From an uncultured Acetatifactor sp. (GTDB lineage: Bacteria; Bacillota; Clostridia; Lachnospirales; Lachnospiraceae), in NCBI GenBank assembly GCA_910584375.1, contig CAJUAH010000002.1:219157-283156 (forward strand): a stretch of 64,000 bases of DNA, in the 5' to 3' direction. The notes beneath the pieces are model-generated. The model was not told where the DNA came from and did not search any database. It saw only the letters and a program-made list of their open reading frames with translations. The position numbers and the translations under genes are program-made. This document shows, in pieces, positions 15,760-23,389 of this stretch; within the stretch, counting starts at the first letter, position 1, and every line of letters begins with the position of its first letter.

Positions 15760-16665
15760 TCATCCCTCGGGGAAAATGGTATCGTACATATCGTCCACAA
15801 AATGATCCAGAAATTCCTGATCCAGGTTCACAAACTGGCGGTTCAGTACGGCCTTGAGCAAAGCGGTTCTCCGAAAATACCACTCCTCCTCGGGCACAGT
15901 GGACAACTGCAGCCCGGCGTCAATCTTTGCTCCCTCCAGATTCTCTTCACACCACTTCTCCATGGTGCCTTTAAGGGAGTTCTCGGAGTCCGCCTCCTTG
16001 GCGTACTGTTTTGAATTCTTCAGGGATACAAAGCCCATGACTATGAAGATCACAAACATGACCCCCATGATACCGCCGATCATAAATCGGTTGGTGCCCT
16101 GCAGCTGAATGGGCAGCACGCCCGTCAGCAGCAATACCAGCCCCACCATTCCCAGGCCGCCCACCACCAACAGCGTCCAGGCAGAGGACTTGTTCTCCGC
16201 GGCCTGTTCCGACTTGTTCTGATATCTCCCCGAGGAACGGCATACCACAGGCTGGGCATGGGCTCCCGCCTTTGTCTCAGATTCGCTCTCGCCCATGCCG
16301 AACCACTGGGGCTGCGGTTTTTCCGCCTCCTCCTGAGCCCTCTCCTGCTGTATTCTGGCGGCCTCCTCAGCCTGCCGCGCCTGCTCCTGCTGTATGAATA
16401 CGGAGCCGACCTTGATGGCCTTCTGCTTATCCTTCTCATTGATCAGCAGTTCGTATACGACTTCCTTCTCATCATAGACGACCTCCATATCCTTAAATCC
16501 GTTATACTCCAGATACTCTTTCAGCCGGAGCATCTCCTGCTCTCCCCCGAAGATGAGCGGGATCCTGTTTACAAGCTCCTTCTCCGGCACCAGCTGACAG
16601 CCGCAGTCCGCGCATACGGTGATTCCGTCTCTGTACTCATTTCTGCACTTGGGACATATCAACAT
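15760..16665 (-). CDS. Zinc-ribbon membrane protein with DUF2007-like domain
   Basis: A 301-residue protein. The N-terminus is a zinc ribbon with C4, C7, C18 and C21 (ICPKCRNEY, CADCGCQ). Residues 33-85 resemble DUF2007, a small putative signal-transducing fold (LKEYLEYNGFKDMEVVYDEK). A Gln/Glu/Ala-rich helical linker follows, then two membrane helices at about residues 160-215, then a cytosolic C-terminal tail. The start at 16665 has AGGAGGGG; the frame stays open 21 codons more. The zinc-ribbon plus membrane-helix design recalls the protein at 19345-20763. Function unknown. Confidence 0.75.
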   Translation of the reverse strand: MLICPKCRNEYRDGITVCADCGCQLVPEKELVNRIPLIFGGEQEMLRLKEYLEYNGFKDMEVVYDEKEVVYELLINEKDKQKAIKVGSVFIQQEQARQAEEAARIQQERAQEEAEKPQPQWFGMGESESETKAGAHAQPVVCRSSGRYQNKSEQAAENKSSAWTLLVVGGLGMVGLVLLLTGVLPIQLQGTNRFMIGGIMGVMFVIFIVMGFVSLKNSKQYAKEADSENSLKGTMEKWCEENLEGAKIDAGLQLSTVPEEEWYFRRTALLKAVLNRQFVNLDQEFLDHFVDDMYDTIFPEG

Positions 16666-16839
16666 GCTAACCCCTCCTATAACCCCTGTATTCTCATTTG
16701 TCTCCACATCTGCCTGATCTGTTCCCACGTATCCGCGGGATCCGCCGCTCGCCTGTACTGTTTATGCGGCAATTTACAGCCTGTTTATTCCCGCGAGCAA
16801 TGAGTCAAAGTCCGAAGGATCTCGACGAATGCCGCGAGG

Positions 16840-16880
16840 ATCAAATACCCTGTCAGCTTGCTGCGGGGTATTTGATTTTT
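16840..16880 (+). terminator. Strong hairpin with its T run on the plus strand
   Basis: ATCAAATACCC (16840-16850) pairs with GGGTATTTGAT (16866-16876), an inner CAGC/GCTG stem lies in the loop, and TTTT follows on the plus strand. No plus-strand gene is seen upstream. It is 20 bases past the nfnB stop and may also end that transcript. The rest of 16666-16839 holds no gene that I can support. Confidence 0.6.
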
Positions 16881-16900
16881 CCGGGCGTAAGACGCAGCCG

Positions 16901-18289
16901 TCAGCCCACACTGGAAAGGTATTCGTCAATCCCCTTTGCCGCCGCTTTTCCGGCCCCCATAGCCAGGATCACGGTGGCTGCTCCGGTCACGGCGTCGCCT
17001 CCGGCGTACACGCCCTCCTTGGTGGTCTTGCCGTTCTCCTCCTCGGCCACGATGCATTTCCATTTGTTGGTCTCCAGCCCTTCCGTGGTGGAGGAGATCA
17101 ACGGATTCGGGGAAGTTCCCAGGGACATGATCACCGTGTCCACATCCAGCGTAAACTCGGAACCCGGCACCTCCACCGGCCTTCTCCTGCCGGACTCATC
17201 CGGCTCACCCAGCTCCATGCGGATACATGTCATACCGGTCACCCAGCCCTTCTCATCCGCCAGGATCTCGGTGGGATTGGTCAGCAGGTCAAAGATGATG
17301 CCCTCCTCCTTGGCATGGTGTACCTCCTCCACACGGGCAGGCAATTCCTCCTCGCTGCGGCGGTACACGATATGCACCTCCGCTCCCAGCCGCAGGGCCG
17401 TGCGGGCCGCGTCCATGGCCACGTTGCCGCCGCCCACCACGGCCACCTTTTTGCCTCGCATGATGGGTGTGTTGCTGTTTTCGTCAAAGGCCTTCATCAG
17501 ATTGCTTCTGGTCAGATATTCGTTGGCGGAAAATACGCCGTTGCTGTTCTCTCCGGGGATGCCCATGAACTTGGGCAGGCCCGCGCCGGATCCGATAAAC
17601 ACGGCGGAAAATCCCTCCTCGGACAGCAGTTGGTCGATGGTCACGGATTTACCTACCACCACGTTGGTCTCGATCTTTACGCCCAGAGATTTTACATTCT
17701 CGATCTCCTTGGCCACCACCGCCTCCTTGGGCAGACGAAACTCGGGAATACCGTACACCAGCACGCCGCCCGGCTCATGCAATGCCTCAAAGATTGTGAC
17801 CTCATAACCCATCTTCGCCAGATCTCCGGCACAGGTCAGGCCCGCGGGGCCGGAACCGATCACCGCCACTTTCTTACCCTTTTTCTCTTTGGCTCCCTCC
17901 GGTTTGATTCCCTGTTCCCGGGCATAATCCGCCACAAAGCGCTCCAGCTTGCCGATGGACACCGGCTCGCCCTTGATGCCCCGGATACACTTGCCCTCGC
18001 ACTGGCTCTCCTGGGGACATACGCGCCCGCATACCGCAGGCAGGGCGCTGGCCTGGCTGATGGTCTGGTAAGCTCCCTCTATGTCTCCGTTTTTCACCTG
18101 CTCCACAAAGCCCGGGATATTGATTGCCACAGGGCAGCCCTTGATACACTGCGCGTTCTTGCAGTTGATACAGCGGCTGGCCTCCTCCATGGCCTCCTCC
18201 TTGTTATATCCCAGACATACTTCTTCAAAATTCTTTGCGCGTGCCTGCGCGTCCTGCTCTCTGACAGGTACCTTCTTTAAAATATCCAT
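16901..18289 (-). CDS. nfnB: NfnB-like / glutamate synthase small-subunit-like flavoprotein
   Basis: A 462-residue flavoprotein of the GltD-like family. The N-terminus has Cys-rich [4Fe-4S] motifs (CINCKNAQCIKGCP, then CGRVCPQESQCEGKC), followed by an FAD-binding GSGPAGL motif and a NADP-binding GGGNVAMDAAR motif. As the partner gene encodes an NfnA-like subunit and no large GltS subunit is present, I read it as the NfnB subunit of NADH-dependent reduced ferredoxin:NADP+ oxidoreductase, which couples ferredoxin, NADH and NADPH by electron bifurcation. It starts with an AGGAGAG site, 51 bases after nfnA. Confidence 0.88.
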   Translation of the reverse strand: MDILKKVPVREQDAQARAKNFEEVCLGYNKEEAMEEASRCINCKNAQCIKGCPVAINIPGFVEQVKNGDIEGAYQTISQASALPAVCGRVCPQESQCEGKCIRGIKGEPVSIGKLERFVADYAREQGIKPEGAKEKKGKKVAVIGSGPAGLTCAGDLAKMGYEVTIFEALHEPGGVLVYGIPEFRLPKEAVVAKEIENVKSLGVKIETNVVVGKSVTIDQLLSEEGFSAVFIGSGAGLPKFMGIPGENSNGVFSANEYLTRSNLMKAFDENSNTPIMRGKKVAVVGGGNVAMDAARTALRLGAEVHIVYRRSEEELPARVEEVHHAKEEGIIFDLLTNPTEILADEKGWVTGMTCIRMELGEPDESGRRRPVEVPGSEFTLDVDTVIMSLGTSPNPLISSTTEGLETNKWKCIVAEEENGKTTKEGVYAGGDAVTGAATVILAMGAGKAAAKGIDEYLSSVG

Positions 18290-18340
18290 CTCGTTTCTCT
18301 CCTAATTATAAGTTCGCCAGAACTTTTATTCCGCTACAGA

Positions 18341-19219
18341 TCAGTTACAGTTACCGCATCCGCCGTGGTGGGTCGCCCCCTCCTTCGCTTTCAGGAAGGC
18401 TCTTCCCTCCTCCGTCCTGTAGATCTGCTGACGGGTCATGGCCTCGTCAAAGTTCACCTGATGCCCGTCAAACTCCGGCCCGTCCACACAGGCAAACTTT
18501 ACCTTGCCGCCCACGGTCACACGGCAGGCGCCGCACATTCCCGTGCCGTCCACCATGATGGGATTGAGGCTGACGATGGTGGGAATATGTAACTCTTTGG
18601 TCAGCAGACAGACAAATTTCATCATGATCATAGGGCCGATAGCCACGCACTGGTCATACTGCTTTCCCTCCGCCACCAGATCCTTGATGGTCTGGGTCAC
18701 CATACCGCTGCGGCCATAGGAACCGTCGTCGGTGGTCACATAGAGATTCCCGGCCACAGCCTCCATCTCCTTTTCCAGAATCAACAGATCTTTGGTCTTG
18801 CTGCCCACGATCACATCCGCGGCGATCCCATGCTCATGGAGCCATTTCACCTGGGGATACACCGGCGCCGCGCCTACGCCGCCTGCCACAAACAGAATCT
18901 TCTTGTTTTTCAGGCTCTCCGGATCCTCGTTCACAAACTCGGACGCGCAGCCCAGCGGCCCCACAAAATCGTGGAAACTGTCGCCCTCGCCCAATCCGGC
19001 CATCATCTGCGTGGACGCGCCCACGATCTGGAACACGATGGTCACGGTTCCCTTCTCCCTGTCGTAATCACAGATCGTCAGCGGGATCCTCTCGCCCCCC
19101 GCGTCCGTCCTGACGATCACGAACTGGCCGGGCTGACAGTACTTCGCCACGCGCTCCGCCTCCACCTCCATCAGATAGATATTGGTGGTTAATTCCTCTG
19201 CTCTTAAAATCTTGTACAT
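18341..19219 (-). CDS. nfnA: NfnA-like ferredoxin-NAD(P) reductase subunit
   Basis: A 292-residue protein of the dihydroorotate dehydrogenase electron-transfer subunit (PyrK-like) family. It has an FAD-binding barrel (RIPLTICDYD), a NAD-binding domain (FVAGGVGAAPVYPQ), and a [2Fe-2S] site with C229, C232 and C244 in GMCGACRV and FACVDG. The C-terminus ends in a small Cys motif (GGCGNC). The start at 19217-19219 follows AGGAGGAG; 30 codons upstream stay open. With nfnB next to it, it forms the Nfn complex that balances NADH, NADPH and ferredoxin pools. Confidence 0.9.
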   Translation of the reverse strand: MYKILRAEELTTNIYLMEVEAERVAKYCQPGQFVIVRTDAGGERIPLTICDYDREKGTVTIVFQIVGASTQMMAGLGEGDSFHDFVGPLGCASEFVNEDPESLKNKKILFVAGGVGAAPVYPQVKWLHEHGIAADVIVGSKTKDLLILEKEMEAVAGNLYVTTDDGSYGRSGMVTQTIKDLVAEGKQYDQCVAIGPMIMMKFVCLLTKELHIPTIVSLNPIMVDGTGMCGACRVTVGGKVKFACVDGPEFDGHQVNFDEAMTRQQIYRTEEGRAFLKAKEGATHHGGCGNCN

Positions 19220-19344
19220 ATTCTCCTCCTGCTCATTATCCCACAGACATCTCCGCAGTACTCGCAGCATCCCGTCCGGCAGGACAGTAAATCTACGCGC
19301 CGCTCCCATGTCCGCTGTTTATAGTTCCACAGACTCCCACAGTT

Positions 19345-20763
19345 TTATGGGATCTCGACTATGCTGTAATTATTATTCTCATCCGGCAGCAGTTTATAGC
19401 AAATCCCGGTATAGATATGCACCGCGTAATAGCTGCCCGTGCGGATACTGCCGCCGCTCTCGTCCACATGCTGCTCCGCAAAGATGTAATAATCCTCTTC
19501 CCCGACGGTCATCGGATACTGAAACTGGTACTGATAGATACCGTTCTCTCCCGCATATCCCTCCGGGCTCTGAATCCTGCCTGTCCGCAGCATCTCGCTG
19601 TACACCGCGACGATAGCCATATCCAGCGTGACATCCGTGCGCAGCTGCAGACTGTAACTGCGCTGTGTCACCTCGCCCACGATCCCGTCCTCCTCGATGA
19701 CCGCAAAAGAATACTCGGAATCCCCCAGCGGCATGGGGATGGGTCCCGTATACCTGGAGGACTTATCTGTGGGAACCGTGCCGTCCACCGTATAATAGAC
19801 GGTCTCGCCTTCCTCACAATTCACCTCTATCAGCGTGGGACTGCTGTACTCGCCACTGGCCGTTTCCACATCCGGGGCGGTGGGAATCTTCAACTCAATC
19901 TGATAATTTTTCGTCACCACATCGCTGACCAGCCCGTACTGATTCACAAACACCGCCTTGACGGTATATTCGCCGTTGTCCAAAAAGATCGGCGCAGTAT
20001 AGACTGTACTGTTCTCGTCCGGTTCGGATCCGTCCAACGTATAATAGATGGTTCCCGCCGTGTTGGAACTGAGCTTAAGCGGGATGATCTCCTGATAATA
20101 TCCCTCCTCAAATCCAAATTCCGGCGCCCTGGCCTGGAGATTTTGATAACTGCTCCTGATAGTTTCATTATCACAGTTATTCAACAGACTGTCAATCGTC
20201 TGGTAATCATTTCTAGTCCTGTAGGACTGGATCAGACCCGCGTAAGCCCTCTCCAGCTGTTTCTGATCCAGCGTTCCGCTGTCTATCAGCGCCAGCAGCT
20301 GCCCCTCATAACCGCTCACATTGTCCATGGCATAATAGCAGTCCGCCAGCGCAAAACCCGTCTCTGGACCCGTACTGCCAAGCTCCCGGGCACGCAGATA
20401 GTATTCCACCGCCTGCTCATACTCCTGCGTTTCGACGCATTGCGCCGCCCGGGACAACTGATACTCCACCGAATGCTCCATATGGTACCAGGCCCCTATG
20501 ATCGCCCCGGCCAGAACAATGATAAACAGGAAAAAGATCCCTATGATCCATCCCATATAGCTTTTCTTTGGCCTGGGAGAATCCTTCCGGTCCCCGGTCT
20601 TTCCGGCGGTATCCTGCAGTTCTTCCGCGATCTGCTCCAGGGTGTCCTGCATACTCTGTTCCACTTCCGATTCAAAATCAGGAACAATATGGATATCCTC
20701 TCCACAGGCAGTACAATAGAGCGAGCCTTCTTCTATTTTTGTTCCACATTTCGGACAATTCAT
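19345..20763 (-). CDS. Zinc-ribbon membrane protein with TPR and chitobiase-like repeats
   Basis: A 472-residue mosaic. Residues 1-25 form a zinc ribbon (NCPKCGTKI, YCTACGEDI). A membrane helix follows at about 70-95, then a TPR-like helical region at about 100-205. Next come two chitobiase C-terminal-like repeats (YYTLDGSEPD and YYTVDGTVPTD with flanking YTAPI and YTGPI), and then an unassigned C-terminal domain with Tyr-rich strands. The zinc ribbon is cytosolic and the repeats extracytoplasmic, so it may link a cytosolic state to the cell surface. The ribosome site is weak. It follows folD by 5 bases, so it is in the folD transcript. Confidence 0.75.
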   Translation of the reverse strand: MNCPKCGTKIEEGSLYCTACGEDIHIVPDFESEVEQSMQDTLEQIAEELQDTAGKTGDRKDSPRPKKSYMGWIIGIFFLFIIVLAGAIIGAWYHMEHSVEYQLSRAAQCVETQEYEQAVEYYLRARELGSTGPETGFALADCYYAMDNVSGYEGQLLALIDSGTLDQKQLERAYAGLIQSYRTRNDYQTIDSLLNNCDNETIRSSYQNLQARAPEFGFEEGYYQEIIPLKLSSNTAGTIYYTLDGSEPDENSTVYTAPIFLDNGEYTVKAVFVNQYGLVSDVVTKNYQIELKIPTAPDVETASGEYSSPTLIEVNCEEGETVYYTVDGTVPTDKSSRYTGPIPMPLGDSEYSFAVIEEDGIVGEVTQRSYSLQLRTDVTLDMAIVAVYSEMLRTGRIQSPEGYAGENGIYQYQFQYPMTVGEEDYYIFAEQHVDESGGSIRTGSYYAVHIYTGICYKLLPDENNNYSIVEIP

Positions 20764-20768
20764 AAGAA

Positions 20769-21638
20769 CTATTCCGCCCTTTCACCAAAAGAACCCTGCT
20801 GGATCTCCACGCTCTCCACACAGTTTTTCATCAGCATGGCGATGGTCATGGGACCTACGCCGCCTGGAACCGGCGTGATGGCGCTGCAGTGCGGAGCCAC
20901 CCGCGCGTACTCCACATCTCCGCACAGTTTGTTCTCCGCGTCCCTGTGTATGCCCACGTCGATGACCACCGCTCCCTCTTTCACATATTCCTCCGTGATC
21001 ATCTGCGGCCTGCCCACCGCCACCACGAGGATATCCGCCCGGCGGGTGACGGTTTTCAGATCTTCCGTGCGGCTGTGGGCTACCGTCACGGTGCCGTTCT
21101 CCCTGAGGAGGAGCAGCGCCATGGGCTTTCCCACGATATTGCTGCGGCCCACCACCACACACTCCCTGCCGCTTATGGAGATTCCGGAACGTTTCAACAG
21201 CTGTATCACCCCGGCGGGGGTGCAGGATACAAACCCCTTCTTTCCGATGCACAGCGCGCCCACATTCATGGGATGAAAACCGTCCACATCCTTCAACGGG
21301 CTGATGGCATTCAGCACCTTTTCCTCGTCTATCTGCTCCGGCAGAGGGAGCTGTACCAGAATGCCGTTTACATCCGCTCTCCCGTTCAACTGCTCCACCA
21401 GGGACAACAGTTCCTCCTCCGTGGTCCGGGCGGGCAATTCATAGGACAGGGACCGGATCCCGATATACTCGCACGCTTTTTTCTTGTTGCGCACATAGAC
21501 GCTGGACGCAGGGTCGTCTCCCACCTGTATCACCGCCAGGCAGATTTCAATCCCCCGCTCCCTGTAGGCCGCCACCTGTTCCTTCAGCTCATCCTTGATT
21601 TCCGCGCTGATCTTTTTTCCGTCAATGATCTGTGTCAT
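20769..21638 (-). CDS. folD: Bifunctional methylene-THF dehydrogenase / methenyl-THF cyclohydrolase
   Basis: A 289-residue FolD of normal length. It interconverts 5,10-methylene-, methenyl- and 10-formyl-tetrahydrofolate. Visible marks are YVRNKKKACEYIGI with the catalytic Lys, the LPLPEQID loop, KDVDGFHPMNVG, and the nucleotide-binding CVVVGRSNIVGKPMALLL. The start at 21636-21638 follows AAAGAGG; the frame is open 10 codons further. It lies directly after fhs, which makes 10-formyl-THF from formate, so the two genes form the one-carbon branch used in purine synthesis or acetogenesis. Confidence 0.97.
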   Translation of the reverse strand: MTQIIDGKKISAEIKDELKEQVAAYRERGIEICLAVIQVGDDPASSVYVRNKKKACEYIGIRSLSYELPARTTEEELLSLVEQLNGRADVNGILVQLPLPEQIDEEKVLNAISPLKDVDGFHPMNVGALCIGKKGFVSCTPAGVIQLLKRSGISISGRECVVVGRSNIVGKPMALLLLRENGTVTVAHSRTEDLKTVTRRADILVVAVGRPQMITEEYVKEGAVVIDVGIHRDAENKLCGDVEYARVAPHCSAITPVPGGVGPMTIAMLMKNCVESVEIQQGSFGERAE

Positions 21639-21688
21639 CGCTACCTCTTTCCCGCATACCGTCGGCATTGCCGCGGCGCTGCGCCAAT

Positions 21689-23359
21689 TTAAAACAATCC
21701 GGTTATCATTCCCTCTTCATTTACATCGATGCCATAGGCCGCAGGATTTTTGGACAGCCCGGGCATGGTCACCACCGTCCCCGTCAGCACCACCACAAAT
21801 CCGGCTCCGGCGGACACATATACCTCCCGGATGTTCATCTCAAAGTTCTCCGGCCTGCCCAGCAAAGCGGGGTCGTCGGACAACGAATACTGGGTCTTGG
21901 CCATACATACCGGCAGCTGCCCATATCCCAGCTCCTCCAGGCGCTTTAACTGTTTTAACGCGGCGGGGGCAAAATTCACTTTCCCGGCTCCGTAAATCTC
22001 CTTTGCCACACACAGGATCTTGTCCCGCAGCGGCAGACTGTCCTCGTAGAGCACATGAAAATGACTCTCTTTTTCCTCCAGCGTCTGCAAAACCTTTTCT
22101 GCCAGCTCCACGCCGCCCTTACCGCCCTGCTCCCACACCCGAGCCAGCGCAAATTCACAGTCCCGTTCCCGGCAGAAATGTTCCACATATTCAATCTCCG
22201 CCTCCGTGTCCGCCGTAAACGCGTTCAGCGCCACCACCACGGGCACTCCGTATTTCTGCAGATTCTCTATATGTTTCTCCAGATTGACGATCCCCTTTTC
22301 CAGCGCCTGCAGATTCTCCGCGGATAAGTCGCTCTTGGCCACGCCGCCGTTGTACTTCAAAGCCCTGACAGTGGCCACCAGCACCACCGCGTCCGGCGCC
22401 AGACCCGCCTTGCGGCACTTGATGTCAAAAAATTTCTCCGCGCCCAGATCCGCGCCGAACCCGGCCTCCGTAATACAGTAATCCGCCATCCTGAGCGCCG
22501 CTTTAGTGGCAATGATAGAGTTACATCCGTGAGCGATATTGGCAAAAGGGCCGCCGTGTACCAGGGCGGGCGTATGTTCCAGCGTCTGGATCAGATTGGG
22601 TTTCAGGGCGTCCTTAAGCAGCGCCGCCATGGCCCCCACGGCCCCCAACTGCTGAGCCGTCACCGGCGCTCCCTCGTAATCGTAGGCCACCACGATCCGG
22701 GCAAGCCGCGCTTTCAGATCTTCCATGTCCGCGGACAGACACAGAATCGCCATGATCTCCGAGGCCACCGTAATCACAAAATGATCTTCCCTGACCACAC
22801 CGTCCGCTTTAGTTCCCATACCCACCACGATATTGCGCAGCACCCTGTCGTTCATATCCATACAGCGTTTCCAGACCACCTGCCGGGTATCGATCCGCAG
22901 CTCATTGCCCTGCTGGATATGGTTGTCCAACAGCGCCGCCAGCAGATTGTTGGCGCTGGTAACAGCGTGAAAATCCCCCGTAAAATGCAGATTCAGATCC
23001 TCCATGGGCACCACCTGGGCATAACCGCCGCCGGCGGCCCCGCCCTTTATACCAAAGCAGGGGCCAAGGGAAGGCTCCCGCAGAGCGATTACCGCCTTTT
23101 TTCCCAGCTGTCCGAAGGCCTCTCCCAGCCCTACCGTGACCGTGGTCTTGCCCTCTCCCGCAGGCGTGGGATTGATTGCCGTCACCAGGATCAGTTTGCC
23201 CTCGGGCCGTCCCTGGATCTGTTTCAGATATGTATCGGAGATTTTGGCCTTATATCTGCCGTACAACTCCAGCTCCTCCTGGGAAATGCCCATGCGCTCC
23301 GCCACCTGTGCGATGGGTTCCATCACCGCCTCCTGGGCAATCTGAATATCCGTCTTCAT
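21689..23359 (-). CDS. fhs: Formate--tetrahydrofolate ligase
   Basis: A 556-residue enzyme that makes 10-formyl-THF from formate, ATP and THF. It has the P-loop TPAGEGKTTVTVGL near residue 70, GIKGGAAGGGYAQVVPM (about residue 105), NLHFTGDFHAVTSANNLL, and the C-terminal MPGLSKNPAAYGIDV. Length and order are normal. An AAGGAG site precedes the ATG. It lies 30 bases after ftsK and just before folD. Alongside nfnAB and the [FeFe] hydrogenase, it fits the methyl branch of a Wood-Ljungdahl-type or formate-using metabolism, though no CO dehydrogenase is in this window. Confidence 0.97.
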   Translation of the reverse strand: MKTDIQIAQEAVMEPIAQVAERMGISQEELELYGRYKAKISDTYLKQIQGRPEGKLILVTAINPTPAGEGKTTVTVGLGEAFGQLGKKAVIALREPSLGPCFGIKGGAAGGGYAQVVPMEDLNLHFTGDFHAVTSANNLLAALLDNHIQQGNELRIDTRQVVWKRCMDMNDRVLRNIVVGMGTKADGVVREDHFVITVASEIMAILCLSADMEDLKARLARIVVAYDYEGAPVTAQQLGAVGAMAALLKDALKPNLIQTLEHTPALVHGGPFANIAHGCNSIIATKAALRMADYCITEAGFGADLGAEKFFDIKCRKAGLAPDAVVLVATVRALKYNGGVAKSDLSAENLQALEKGIVNLEKHIENLQKYGVPVVVALNAFTADTEAEIEYVEHFCRERDCEFALARVWEQGGKGGVELAEKVLQTLEEKESHFHVLYEDSLPLRDKILCVAKEIYGAGKVNFAPAALKQLKRLEELGYGQLPVCMAKTQYSLSDDPALLGRPENFEMNIREVYVSAGAGFVVVLTGTVVTMPGLSKNPAAYGIDVNEEGMITGLF

Positions 23360-23389
23360 AGTCTGTCTCCTTCTGTTAACCCATATGTA

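Noticed and set aside
19417..21276. Long plus-strand frame of 619 codons
   Set aside because: It lies antisense to folD and the zinc-ribbon/CHB gene, both with recognised domains and ribosome sites; its translation shows no motif.
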